A stretch of DNA of 64,000 nt from JAVKMO01 sp031539345 (lineage in GTDB: Bacteria; Bacteroidota; Bacteroidia; Chitinophagales; Chitinophagaceae), in contig JAVKMO010000003.1 of assembly GCA_031539345.1 (NCBI GenBank), forward strand, positions 1-64,000. The letters are read 5' to 3'. Under the pieces are notes generated by a model. The model was given only the letters and a program-made list of their open reading frames with translations, searched no databases and was not told the origin of the DNA. The translations under genes and the position numbers were made by a program. Of the stretch, positions 54,321 to 63,113 are shown one piece after another. Within the stretch, counting starts at the first letter, position 1, and every line of letters starts with the position of its first letter.

Positions 54321-55751
54321 CTATTTTATTGTCAGGAAGTTTTTCTTCAAATCTTCTTCAACACTTTCATACGTTTTTTTCTTTGCAAGTGCCGATGCTC
54401 TATTGGCATCTATGCCTACTCCTTTAATATTTGCATAGGTATTTGAATAAATTTCTGCTTGCTGTTTGTTTCCAAAAATACGCAGGGTTGCACTCACATA
54501 AACAAATACAAGCTCTGTACCATTGTTGCTTACGGTTTCGTTTGAGTTGCAAGAAACGACATAATCTGCTTGTTCCGCAACAGGCACAAATACAAAATCA
54601 TATTCGCCGAATAAGGCTTTTAATTTTGTTTGTAAAAAAGTGGTCGTCGTTTGAGATGTTGTTTTATTGTCTTGTACGTCAATATAAATTTTACCTTTTT
54701 GTAATTGAACCGTAAATTGTAAAGGACTGCACAAAGGTTTGAAAATTGGCAAGTCAGCAATGCTTTGTGGTATAGATAAATACGTAGCTACATCTAAAAT
54801 GGCATTAAAATATTGAAGTGATTTTTTACTCTTTATGGCGTTGATAGCACAGGCTGTTTCTCCTTCTTGATTGGTATTATTGCGGCAATAAATAATGGTA
54901 TCTTGTACAACAACAAGCGGTAAATTCCTTGCCTGTGTTTTTGTTCCATTGCTTTGCAAGTGGGCTTGAATAAGAAATGGCTTTTCTATTGGTTGACGAT
55001 ATGCTGTTGTATAATTCAGTTGTTGTGAAGATAATACAACCTGTTCTGCATTGATTGATTTACTGATATTTTGATTGACAAGAATCAACGCTTCATTGAT
55101 TTTTTTTGTATGGGTCATCTCTTCATCAATCACCTTTAAAGCATTGAGAATGTTTTTTGCTGTATTCATCTCATTGAATAAAGGCAAGGCTTGTGCTGCT
55201 ATTTGAAGTGCTTTTTGATATTGCTGTGTAGAAAAATAGCGTTCGCTTTCTTGATTTGCGACATCGATTTTTTTTAAACGATCCGCAATATCATTCGAGT
55301 AAAAACGGATTACATCTGCTCTTTTGACAAAAGCAAACGCATAGCCAGTTTTTGTTTTTTCATTCAAAAATTTATCAATAACAACATTTGCAATTTCAAA
55401 CCGAGACGTGCTTTGAGACTGTGTTTTATACTTGCTGCTGATGTTACTATTGCCGTAAGAAATTGTTTCTTCAGCCTGTAAAATGCTTTCATTTTTAATC
55501 TCTGCTTGAATACTTTCTAATAATTCTTTTCTAGCAAGGTTACTAATGCGTTCTAAAAAATCATCTAATTTTTCCCATTCTAATTTGGTACTCATAGAAT
55601 ACCCTCTCAAGTAAACATCACTTGAATACAATTTGTTTCTACTCTCATTTTCTATCCACTGTGGCATATTTGTTTGAGCCACTTGTTGCGTTGCAGAACA
55701 AGAAAAAAAAACAAGAACAGATAGAAAAAAAAAGATGATTTTGTGATACAT
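54321..55751 (-). CDS. LPP20-like lipoprotein
   Basis: A 476-residue protein with a lipoprotein signal (VFFSCSATQ, Cys 18). The first 150 residues resemble the LPP20 family (MPQWIENESRNKLYSSDVYLRGY, then helical DDFLERISNLARKELLESI). The rest contains a helical segment (about 165-240) and a C-terminal domain (about 330-470) with beta strands and paired Cys. The function is unknown; LPP20 relatives are outer-membrane lipoproteins, some tied to flagella or curli. It lies 18 bp after a CsgG-like lipoprotein gene, so the two probably act together. Confidence 0.72.
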   Translation of the reverse strand: MYHKIIFFFLSVLVFFSCSATQQVAQTNMPQWIENESRNKLYSSDVYLRGYSMSTKLEWEKLDDFLERISNLARKELLESIQAEIKNESILQAEETISYGNSNISSKYKTQSQSTSRFEIANVVIDKFLNEKTKTGYAFAFVKRADVIRFYSNDIADRLKKIDVANQESERYFSTQQYQKALQIAAQALPLFNEMNTAKNILNALKVIDEEMTHTKKINEALILVNQNISKSINAEQVVLSSQQLNYTTAYRQPIEKPFLIQAHLQSNGTKTQARNLPLVVVQDTIIYCRNNTNQEGETACAINAIKSKKSLQYFNAILDVATYLSIPQSIADLPIFKPLCSPLQFTVQLQKGKIYIDVQDNKTTSQTTTTFLQTKLKALFGEYDFVFVPVAEQADYVVSCNSNETVSNNGTELVFVYVSATLRIFGNKQQAEIYSNTYANIKGVGIDANRASALAKKKTYESVEEDLKKNFLTIK

Positions 55752-55769
55752 AAAAAGGGGGACAAATGA

Positions 55770-56819
55770 TTAAAGACCTTGTTCTTTGAGCTTTGTTTTA
55801 ACTTGAATTTCTTCTTGTGCCTGGTGAAGTGCTTGCAAATATTTGTAATTTCCTGGCATCATTCGATTCACTTCTTGCAATACGGAAAGGGCTTTTTCGG
55901 GATCGCTTGTATAAGTAAGCACAAGGGCATAATTGTACATTGCCTTTGCTTTTAATTTACTTGTCTCATAATTTCTACTTGCCAATTCTTCTAAACCTTT
56001 CAAACCCATTTCAATATTATTAGTTTCAAACATCACAACATAACTTTTCAATTCAGGCATCAATTTGTCGGTTTCAAATGACACTACTTTTGACACTTTA
56101 AAAGGTGCTATCATATTCATAAATTGGTCTGCTGCACGATTTGTTTTTATTCGATAAAGCACTTCAGGGTCTATGGCTTGTGGCGTAGCATCTTGTGCTT
56201 CGGTGCTTATTCTTTGGGTTAAATCAATTTGTTTTAAAGCAATAATGCTTCCTGTTGTTGCATCAACAAACTTTAAATTTGCACGGTAAGAAAAGGTTCC
56301 TGCCCGTGTAAATAAATTGACTTTTTTTTTGTCTGATGTGGTGAAAATTTTTGTAATGATAGGGTCTTCCGTATAAACAGCCGACGTAATTGTACCAAAA
56401 ATAATTGCCGATGCGGTTGAAATCATGCCTAATTCAACGCCATTTTTTTCATCTGCTAATCCTTGTGCTACAAGTTTTTGTTCTTTTAAAATCTTGTCAA
56501 TATTTTGTCTATCTACAAGTTCATATTTTTTTCCTTCAAAAATTTTCGTTGATATTAAATCTGCTAATTCTGTCCCTGCTCGTTCAAAATGTGTAGAAGT
56601 CGGTTTTACTAAAGAATTCAAAAAGTTTTGTTGAACAGGTTGTGCAGGACTTGGATTTGTAAATTCACTAACGGCTATTTTTTTATACTTCATCAAATTT
56701 ACTTCAGCGGGGCGTTGAACTTGCAACACAAAACTTGGGGCACAAGCCGGTAGCATAAAAACAACAAAGGCTATGAATAGACCATAGTTTTGAATTTTTT
56801 TATACTGATTAGTTTTCAT
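55770..56819 (-). CDS. CsgG/LpoB-like outer-membrane lipoprotein with C-terminal repeat region
   Basis: From the ATG at 56819 the 349-residue product has a lipoprotein signal ending LPACAPS, then a CsgG-like domain (about 35-225). The typical KIAVSEFTNPS, ERAGTELADLISTKIFEGKKYELVDRQNIDKIL and GTITSAV features are present. The C-terminal 100 residues are helical and TPR-like (YNYALVLTYTSDPEKALSVLQEV). CsgG forms the curli secretion pore, and LpoB-like relatives activate peptidoglycan synthases. No csgA, csgB, csgE or csgF is nearby. A TTG at 56915 would overlap folE and is rejected. It starts 52 bp after the folE stop. Confidence 0.78.
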   Translation of the reverse strand: MKTNQYKKIQNYGLFIAFVVFMLPACAPSFVLQVQRPAEVNLMKYKKIAVSEFTNPSPAQPVQQNFLNSLVKPTSTHFERAGTELADLISTKIFEGKKYELVDRQNIDKILKEQKLVAQGLADEKNGVELGMISTASAIIFGTITSAVYTEDPIITKIFTTSDKKKVNLFTRAGTFSYRANLKFVDATTGSIIALKQIDLTQRISTEAQDATPQAIDPEVLYRIKTNRAADQFMNMIAPFKVSKVVSFETDKLMPELKSYVVMFETNNIEMGLKGLEELASRNYETSKLKAKAMYNYALVLTYTSDPEKALSVLQEVNRMMPGNYKYLQALHQAQEEIQVKTKLKEQGL

Positions 56820-56871
56820 AGACAATAACAAATTAAATAATAAACAATTAAACAAAAGGCAATAACGACGG

Positions 56872-57453
56872 TTAGATGAGTTGGAGAAAATCTTGTTTTG
56901 TTTTTTCATTTTCAAACATGCCCGTAAACGAACTTGTCGTCGTACTCGCTTCGCATTTTTGAACTCCTCGCATCATCATACATAAATGTTGAGCTTCGAT
57001 AACAACGGCAATACCTTTTGGTTTCAAGCTCTGTTGAATAGCATCAACAATTTCTTTGTTCATTCTTTCTTGCACTTGTAATCTACGTGCAAACATATCG
57101 ACAATACGAGGCAATTTACTAAGGCCTACAATATGTTTGTCTGGAAAATAAGCAATATGAACCTTGCCAAAAAAAGGCACCATGTGATGCTCACACAAAG
57201 AGTAAAACTGAATGTTTTTAACCACTACCATATCTTTCGATTCTGCTAAAAACAAGGCTTTTTCAATAATTTCTGTTGCATTTTGACCATACCCTTGTGT
57301 AAAAAACTGCATTGCTTTTGCTACTCGCTCTGGCGTTTTTAACAAGCCTTCTCGTTCAGGATTTTCGCCTATCAAAGACAAAATGTCACTGTATTTTTTT
57401 TGTAATTTTTTCGTTACTACCACATCATATTGTTCTTTTTTATTGTAAGCCAT
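56872..57453 (-). CDS. folE: GTP cyclohydrolase I
   Basis: Converts GTP to 7,8-dihydroneopterin triphosphate, the entry to folate, biopterin and queuosine precursors. The 193-residue cytosolic protein shows the zinc and catalytic motif SLCEHHMVPFFGKVHIAY and the second Cys motif in CMMMRGVQKCEAST, with the zinc-independent FolE2 thus excluded. Length is normal for the bacterial enzyme. A QueD/PTPS gene follows the same direction upstream by about 110 bp, which fits one pterin branch. Confidence 0.96.
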   Translation of the reverse strand: MAYNKKEQYDVVVTKKLQKKYSDILSLIGENPEREGLLKTPERVAKAMQFFTQGYGQNATEIIEKALFLAESKDMVVVKNIQFYSLCEHHMVPFFGKVHIAYFPDKHIVGLSKLPRIVDMFARRLQVQERMNKEIVDAIQQSLKPKGIAVVIEAQHLCMMMRGVQKCEASTTTSSFTGMFENEKTKQDFLQLI

Positions 57454-57563
57454 TGAGGTTGGGGGTTAGGGTTTTTAAGGTCAAAAGGAAATTTTATATT
57501 ATTGAAATGTTGTCTAAAAAACAGATTGAATAAAACAGGTGTAACATGCAAGAAAAAAGCAAG

Positions 57564-57974
57564 TTATCCATAATATTCAGCAAAAATGTTAGGCGTTTCT
57601 TCTAATTTTAGCTTATGAAGTTGGGAACCTAAATCGGCAATCGGCTGCTCTAATTCATTCCATATTGCAACGATAACGTTTTCGACACTGGTAAATTTAT
57701 TTTGCATAAAAGGCACATCAATATTGAGGTTTTTATGGTCGATCTGTTCTGTAATTTTTTCTTCTATCAACTGCCCCAAAATTTTCGCATTAACAATAAA
57801 ACCCGTTTCTATATTAGGGTTTCCTTTTACTGTAACATAAAGTTTGTAGTTGTGACCGTGATAGTTTTTATTCGCACATTTGCCAAAAACTTCTACATTT
57901 TTCTCTTCTGACCACTGTGCATTAAATAAACGATGAGCGGCATTAAAATGCTCTATTCGAGTAAGGTATATCAT
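57564..57974 (-). CDS. queD: 6-carboxytetrahydropterin synthase / 6-pyruvoyl-tetrahydropterin synthase homologue
   Basis: A 136-residue protein with zinc ligands in FNAAHRLF and in NYHGHNYKLY, a Cys in the EVFGKCANKNYHGH segment, the DHKNLNIDVP motif, and the catalytic-site Glu of SVENVIVAIWNELE. In bacteria it makes 6-carboxytetrahydropterin for queuosine from the FolE product; the PTPS activity is a close alternative. The ATG at 57974 starts at the family N-terminus (MIYLTRIEHFN), while a TTG at 58028 adds a hydrophobic tail and is rejected. A CAAAAATA at 58026-58033 fits TAnnTTTG on its strand, weak support for a promoter. Confidence 0.88.
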   Translation of the reverse strand: MIYLTRIEHFNAAHRLFNAQWSEEKNVEVFGKCANKNYHGHNYKLYVTVKGNPNIETGFIVNAKILGQLIEEKITEQIDHKNLNIDVPFMQNKFTSVENVIVAIWNELEQPIADLGSQLHKLKLEETPNIFAEYYG

Positions 57975-58081
57975 TGATGAATATTGAAATAAAAAAGCGA
58001 AAAAAACGAATTTAAACGGTAAAAACAAAAATAATAGGCATTTTGTTTTTATTTTAATCTAAAAAGGGATTTTTATCACTT

Positions 58082-58231
58082 ATGCCAAAAATGATAATGC
58101 CAATTAATTGGGTGCAGAAAACAATTACACCTCGAAAAAAATTGTACGCATATTCGTTTTATGGTTATTACTTTCTGAATAATTTGTGGAGAAAAAAGAA
58201 AGCCCTTGTACAGAAAGGGATTTTTTGTTGA
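58082..58231 (+). CDS. Possible 49-residue basic small protein
   Basis: An ATG-started frame of 49 codons in the dnaB leader, opening MPKMIMPINWVQKTITPRKK and rich in Lys, Tyr and Phe, stopping at TGA 58229-58231. Part of its end overlaps a terminator-like hairpin. No family is recognised, no ribosome-binding site is obvious, and a frame of this size can occur by chance. It could be a leader peptide tied to the hairpin. Confidence 0.22.
   Translation: MPKMIMPINWVQKTITPRKKLYAYSFYGYYFLNNLWRKKKALVQKGIFC
58195..58227. terminator. Terminator-like hairpin in the dnaB leader
   Basis: CCCTT (58203-58207) pairs with AAGGG (58215-58219), with partly matching A and T runs outside: AAAAAAG before and ATTTTTT after. 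It could end a short leader transcript on the plus strand or work in both directions. It lies 125 bp before the dnaB start. Confidence 0.4.
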
Positions 58232-58351
58232 TAAGATGCTTGATATAACGTGGGTATAAATAAAAATAACTGAAAGTGAAGTGTAAGTGAAGCAAAAAAT
58301 TTATTTAGACGCTCATCGATTGTGTTCCACCTTTTACCTTTTTGATTATTT

Positions 58352-59926
58352 ATGGATAATAATATTGCCTTTAACAGCTATAAAACAAAGCCCAAAAACA
58401 AGCCGAATTTGTTAGATAATGCCTCCTTGTTATACGGCAAAATTCCGCCACAGGCAACAGAGTTAGAAGAGGTTGTGTTGGGTGCGATGATGTCTGAACG
58501 AAGTGCAACAGACGTTGGGTTAGAATATTTAAAAGAGGACTGCTTTTATGCAGAAAAAAATCGTATCACTTTTAAGGCCATTGCGAGTCTGAGTAATAAA
58601 AAAATGCCCGTTGATCTTTATACCGTCAGCGAAGAATTAAAAGCAACGCAGGAGTTAGATCAAATTGGAGGGGTTTATGCGTTGGCACAATTAACGGAAC
58701 AAATTGCTTCGACAGCACATATTGAATCGTGGGTAAAAATTATTCTCGAAAAATTTATTCAACGAGAACTGATTCGTATTTCAAGTGAAATTATCCATGA
58801 CGCATACAATCCTGCCGCAAATGTGTTTGATTTAATGAATAGTGCTGAATCAAAACTGTTTGCGATTACGAATAATTTTATCAAAAAAAATTATCAAAAA
58901 GTATCCGAAGCTTTAGTCAGCGTCATTACCCATATTACAGAATTAAAAAACCAAAAATCTGAAATTAGTGGCTTATATACTGGGTTTAAAGAATTAGACA
59001 ATATGACCAATGGTTGGCAAAAAACGGATTTGATTATTGTTGCAGCACGACCTGGTTTAGGGAAAACCGCTTTTGCACTCAACCTTGCACGCCTTACATC
59101 AATGCACAAAATCAAACCTGCAGGAGTAGCATTTTTCAGTTTAGAAATGAGTACGTCTCAATTGATTGAACGTTTATTGAGTGCCGAATCAAGCATTAAA
59201 TTAGAAAGTATTAAAAAAGGCAGACTCAATGAAAATGAATGGCAACGCCTCAATGAGCGTGGGGTTGTTCCACTTTCTGAGGCACCAATTTATATTGATG
59301 ATACAAGTGCGTTGAATATTTTTGAACTACGTTCTAAAGCAAAAAAATTAGTCGCTAACAACAATGTGCAACTGATCATTATTGATTATTTACAAATTAT
59401 GAGTGGCACAAGCGAAAACAAATCATTTAATCGAGAACAAGAAATTAGTAAAATTTCTCGTGAACTCAAATCACTTGCAAAAGAATTAGAAGTTCCCATT
59501 ATTGCTCTTTCTCAATTGAACAGAAATTCTGAAAGCCGTGGCGGAAAAGAAGGCACAAGCAAAAGACCGATGTTGAGTGATTTGCGAGAAAGTGGTGCGA
59601 TTGAACAAGATGCTGATATGGTAATTTTACTGTATCGTGATGACTATTATGGAACAACCGCAAATGAAAACGGAGAGAATATTAAGGGCTTAGTAGAAGC
59701 CAATATTGCTAAACACCGAAATGGTGAATTGGGAACGATACAATTAAAAGTGATGTTAGATATTCAAAAATTTACAGATTGGGAAGGTTCAGGCAGCCAT
59801 CAAGGTGGAAACTTAACCCCTTTTTCAACCATTGAAGCTGCGGGAGAACAAAAAACCATTACGCGAAAAAGCAAAATGCAAGTTGATAAAAGTAGCAATA
59901 ACGATGATGGACAAGCACCATTTTAA
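58352..59926 (+). CDS. dnaB: Replicative DNA helicase DnaB
   Basis: A 524-residue hexameric helicase. The N-terminal domain (about 25-125) contains PPQATELEEVVLGAMMSE, and the RecA-like C-terminal domain contains Walker A in AARPGLGKTAFALN, Walker B in IIIDYLQIM, and SQLNRNSESR and SDLRESGAIEQDADM motifs. It unwinds the fork and loads DnaG. No intein is present. Size is slightly above the usual 450-480 because of extra residues at both ends. It converges with mqnD, 2 bp apart, with no terminator between. Confidence 0.96.
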   Translation: MDNNIAFNSYKTKPKNKPNLLDNASLLYGKIPPQATELEEVVLGAMMSERSATDVGLEYLKEDCFYAEKNRITFKAIASLSNKKMPVDLYTVSEELKATQELDQIGGVYALAQLTEQIASTAHIESWVKIILEKFIQRELIRISSEIIHDAYNPAANVFDLMNSAESKLFAITNNFIKKNYQKVSEALVSVITHITELKNQKSEISGLYTGFKELDNMTNGWQKTDLIIVAARPGLGKTAFALNLARLTSMHKIKPAGVAFFSLEMSTSQLIERLLSAESSIKLESIKKGRLNENEWQRLNERGVVPLSEAPIYIDDTSALNIFELRSKAKKLVANNNVQLIIIDYLQIMSGTSENKSFNREQEISKISRELKSLAKELEVPIIALSQLNRNSESRGGKEGTSKRPMLSDLRESGAIEQDADMVILLYRDDYYGTTANENGENIKGLVEANIAKHRNGELGTIQLKVMLDIQKFTDWEGSGSHQGGNLTPFSTIEAAGEQKTITRKSKMQVDKSSNNDDGQAPF

Positions 59927-59928
59927 TT

Positions 59929-60759
59929 TTATGGTGCAAGCCAATTTTGTTGAAAGACATAATTAACATCGCCGATAATCACCATTTTCTGAATGGCTTG
60001 AATGCCTTTTTCACTAAGTGCAAACGTGTCTTCATTGACGTATAAATCAATATGTTGTCGCATCACATTTTTGTCCATTTCTTGTGCGTAATGTTGAACA
60101 TAATTACTGATATGAGGCAATTGTTGTTGTGCTCTCAAAATGCTGTTTTGTAAACCTTGTTGAAAAGCAATTTGGTGTTCAAGAGGAATGTTTTTTTTGA
60201 TTAAAAAGCAACCCAATGGCAATGGCAATTGCGTTGCACTGTGCCACATTTCTCCTAAATCAGCAATTTGTATCAATCCTTTTTCTTGATAGGTAAATCT
60301 GTTTTCATGAATAATAATTCCAAGGTCTGCACCATCTGCTAAAAGGATGTTTTCAATATTTGAAAAAATGCTATGCTGAATGCTTTTATACTTTGAAAAA
60401 AAATAATGAAAAAGCAAGTTAGCACTTGTTGTTTGCCCTGGCGTTACAATTCGCAAAGAAGGAATTTGTTCTATAGAAAAGTTTTTTTTTGCAATAACAA
60501 GTGGTCCGTTTTTTTGTCCCAGTGCAGCACCCGTTCTTAACACTTTGTAGTGAGATAATAATTGTGGCAACATGGCTACGCTCACTTTAATCACGTCGTA
60601 TTGATGTGTAAGTGCAAGAGTGTTTAATTGCTGAATATCAAAATAATCTACGTTACAATCAAACTTGTTTTGTAAAGGATCATGCAAAAAATGATCAACA
60701 ATAAATGTGTCATTCGGACAAGGGCTAATTGCAATAGATAGAGGCGTAAGAGGCATCAT
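59929..60759 (-). CDS. mqnD: 1,4-dihydroxy-6-naphthoate synthase MqnD (futalosine menaquinone pathway)
   Basis: A 276-residue periplasmic-binding-protein-fold enzyme that turns cyclic de-hypoxanthine futalosine into 1,4-dihydroxy-6-naphthoate. The SPCPNDTFIVDHF start is the family signature, and the catalytic histidine region appears in the ADGADLGIIIHENRFTY segment. The ATG at 60759 is used; the upstream TTG is ignored. Menaquinone from this pathway is the electron donor of alternative complex III, encoded at the other end of the window. It follows a dehydrogenase gene by 22 bp. Confidence 0.93.
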   Translation of the reverse strand: MMPLTPLSIAISPCPNDTFIVDHFLHDPLQNKFDCNVDYFDIQQLNTLALTHQYDVIKVSVAMLPQLLSHYKVLRTGAALGQKNGPLVIAKKNFSIEQIPSLRIVTPGQTTSANLLFHYFFSKYKSIQHSIFSNIENILLADGADLGIIIHENRFTYQEKGLIQIADLGEMWHSATQLPLPLGCFLIKKNIPLEHQIAFQQGLQNSILRAQQQLPHISNYVQHYAQEMDKNVMRQHIDLYVNEDTFALSEKGIQAIQKMVIIGDVNYVFQQNWLAP

Positions 60760-60781
60760 CAATAATTGATAGCGTAAAAAA

Positions 60782-61717
60782 TTAGCTTTGTAAAAAACCT
60801 TTTTGTTCTAAAGCTTCTAACAAATAAGCCGACATTTTAAAATAGGCTTCGTGCGTATAACCAGCAATATGTGGTGTGAGGAGTACTTGATGATGCGTTA
60901 ATAATTCATCGAGTATTTTTTTTTCATCAACATCAAGCTGGTCTATTTTTTCGTTTTCTAAAACATCTAATAAAACACCCTTAAAAAGATGATGAGAAAG
61001 GGCTTTGAGTAAGTCTTTTGTGTTTACAATTTCGCCTCTTGAAGCATTGATAAAATAAATTGGTTGTTTTATTTTTTCAAAAAATTGTTCGTTCACAAAG
61101 TGTTTTGTTTCACTGGTTAGTGGCAAATTGACACTCACAATATGTGCTTGTTGTAGCACTTCATTCAACTCACTTTCAACAATCAACCCAGCACCAAATC
61201 CTGTTTTATATTTATCATAAACCAAAATTTTTTGAGGTTGAAAGCCACTAATAGAACGGGCAAACGCTTGTCCAGTATTGCCATAACCAATAACGCCAAC
61301 AATTTTATTTTGAATTTCCTCTCCCCTATTCGCATCTCGTATCCATTGGTGTTTTTTGATTTCTGCAAAACTTTTTGGAATGTTATTCATCATCGTCAGC
61401 AGCATTCCTATGGTGTGTTCTGCGACGGCTTGGGCGTTGCCTTGTGGTGTAGAAATGCAAACTATATTTTTCTTTTCTGCATACGACACGTCAATCAATT
61501 CCATTCCGCTACCCAGTCGTCCTATCCATTTCAACTTGTGTGCTTTGTCTAAAACAGCAGCGTCAATTTTTAATCTTGTGGTAACAACAAGTCCTTGGAC
61601 ATCTTTTATTTTTTCATGCAATTGTTGTAGCGTGATTGTGGGTTCATAAATGACTTGGTGATGCTTTAAAAAAGTATCAACTAACACTTGATGACAGGGT
61701 GCTGTGATTAAAATCAT
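60782..61717 (-). CDS. D-2-hydroxyacid dehydrogenase (phosphoglycerate dehydrogenase-like)
   Basis: A 311-residue NAD-dependent enzyme. The substrate-binding half shows VVTTRLKIDAAVLDKAHKL, the Rossmann motif is IVGVIGYGNTGQAFARS near residue 145, and the catalytic Arg, Glu and His lie in INASRGEIVN, LDVLENE and LTPHIAGYT. It lacks the C-terminal ACT domain of larger SerA proteins. It could be the SerA of serine synthesis or act on another hydroxyacid. It stands between dapD (5 bp) and mqnD (22 bp), giving no clear pathway link. Confidence 0.85.
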   Translation of the reverse strand: MILITAPCHQVLVDTFLKHHQVIYEPTITLQQLHEKIKDVQGLVVTTRLKIDAAVLDKAHKLKWIGRLGSGMELIDVSYAEKKNIVCISTPQGNAQAVAEHTIGMLLTMMNNIPKSFAEIKKHQWIRDANRGEEIQNKIVGVIGYGNTGQAFARSISGFQPQKILVYDKYKTGFGAGLIVESELNEVLQQAHIVSVNLPLTSETKHFVNEQFFEKIKQPIYFINASRGEIVNTKDLLKALSHHLFKGVLLDVLENEKIDQLDVDEKKILDELLTHHQVLLTPHIAGYTHEAYFKMSAYLLEALEQKGFLQS

Positions 61718-61722
61718 ATCCT

Positions 61723-62532
61723 CTAAATCGACACGTTAAAATCTCGTAATGCATCGTTGAGGCTGGTTTTTAAATCGGTGGATTCTTTTCTTTGACCGAT
61801 AATTAAAGCACAACCAACGCCATACTCGCCAGCAGGAAATTGTTTGTTGTATGACCCAGGAATGACCACGCTGCGTGCAGGAACTTTGCCTTTATATTCT
61901 ACAGGGCTTGCACCACTAACATCAATAATTTTTGTTGATTTTGTCAATACCACATTCGCACCTAAAACGGCTTGTTGTTCAACAATAACGCCTTCTACAA
62001 CAATGCAACGAGACCCAATAAAAGCACCGTCTTCTATAATCACAGGGCTGGCTTGCAAAGGTTCTAATACACCGCCAATGCCCACGCCACCACTCAAGTG
62101 AACGCCTTTGCCAATTTGTGCACAAGAGCCTACAGTTGCCCAAGTGTCAACCATTGTTCCTTCATCAACGTAAGCACCAATATTTACATACGATGGCATG
62201 AGGATAACATTTTTTGCAAGGTAAGCACCGTAGCGTGCCACAGCATGTGGAACAACACGAACGCCCAATGATTGAAAGTTTTTTTTCAAATCCATTTTGT
62301 CATAAAATTCAAAGGGCGGCACTTCCATCACTTTCATTTCTTGAATGGCAAAGTATAACAGAATGGCTTTTTTTACCCATTCATTCACTTGCCAATGACC
62401 TTGTTGTAATGGACTTGCTACACGCAGTTTGCCTTTATCCACTTGTTCTATGACAGCTCGGATAGCCTCTGTATATTTTTTGTCTGATAATAAAGTTCTG
62501 TTTTCAAATGCTTGTTCAATGAGGTTTTCCAT
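61723..62532 (-). CDS. dapD: 2,3,4,5-tetrahydropyridine-2,6-dicarboxylate N-succinyltransferase
   Basis: A lysine and diaminopimelate enzyme of 269 residues that uses succinyl-CoA. The helical N-terminal domain (about 1-100) is followed by a left-handed beta-helix of hexapeptide repeats (about 105-235), with VNIGAYVDEGTMVDTWATVGSCAQIG, here quoted only in part, and HLSGGVGIGGVLEPLQASPVI split by strands. The RCIVVEGVIVEQQAVLGANV region continues the coil. The length matches DapD. It is first in a dapD-dehydrogenase-mqnD run on the minus strand. Confidence 0.95.
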   Translation of the reverse strand: MENLIEQAFENRTLLSDKKYTEAIRAVIEQVDKGKLRVASPLQQGHWQVNEWVKKAILLYFAIQEMKVMEVPPFEFYDKMDLKKNFQSLGVRVVPHAVARYGAYLAKNVILMPSYVNIGAYVDEGTMVDTWATVGSCAQIGKGVHLSGGVGIGGVLEPLQASPVIIEDGAFIGSRCIVVEGVIVEQQAVLGANVVLTKSTKIIDVSGASPVEYKGKVPARSVVIPGSYNKQFPAGEYGVGCALIIGQRKESTDLKTSLNDALRDFNVSI

Positions 62533-62613
62533 GCTATTGTTTATGTTGATTAAAACTAAAAATAAGACTTTAAGTGTTGAAAAAAATCAATCCGTCAAAA
62601 ACGCTTATTCAAT

Positions 62614-63069
62614 TTATTGCCAGACAATTTTAAAATTGGGTATCGTTTGTTGGTTTGAAGCGTTGCCTTTATCTTGCAGTACAATATTAACCGCATAAAC
62701 TTCTCCTCGTCGAATTTTATTGGTAAAATCAATCGTAATCGACGTGCCTGTTAAAAAATCTTGCGTACCAGTAATCACTGGGTCTGCAGTTTCTAAAGAA
62801 GGTTTCAAAGTATAAGTTACTGTTATGCCTGTTGTTGGCAATGCATTATTCAAGGTGATGCGTAGGGTTGCCTTTGCATCGCTACAAACAACCGTTTCGG
62901 CATTATTTTTTATAATGAGGTTGCTAATACCTGCATCAATTTTGACATTTTTTGTAACGCTCTTTTCTGAGTTTGGCGAAGACAAAGGCATATCATCTTT
63001 TCCACAATGCAAGAAAAATGTATTCCATAAAAAAACAAACAAAACGAGTAAAGAAAAGTGTTTAAACAT
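62614..63069 (-). CDS. Exported protein, probable lipoprotein, unknown function
   Basis: A 151-residue protein with an N-terminal hydrophobic segment (5-20) ending FFLHCGKDD. The Cys at 22 followed by Gly and Asp suggests lipidation, although the residue before Cys is His, which is unusual for a lipobox. The mature part is beta-rich (ITVTYTLKPSLETADPV, TITIDFTNKIRRGEVY) and may be an Ig-like domain. It is 45 bp downstream of the repeat protein gene and in the same direction, so the two may be co-expressed. No known family is recognised. Confidence 0.65.
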   Translation of the reverse strand: MFKHFSLLVLFVFLWNTFFLHCGKDDMPLSSPNSEKSVTKNVKIDAGISNLIIKNNAETVVCSDAKATLRITLNNALPTTGITVTYTLKPSLETADPVITGTQDFLTGTSITIDFTNKIRRGEVYAVNIVLQDKGNASNQQTIPNFKIVWQ

Positions 63070-63113
63070 ATACTGATTTTAAAAAGAGGTAAATAATTAG
63101 TTTTATAGAAAGG

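Larger units (their letters stand above)
57975..58351. other. Intergenic region upstream of queD and dnaB (377 bp)
   Basis: This divergent spacer should hold the promoters of queD and dnaB. It contains one possible TAnnTTTG box on the minus strand (58026-58033), a possible 49-codon reading frame (58082-58231) and a hairpin followed by T (58195-58227). I find no RNA gene in it. Confidence 0.5.
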
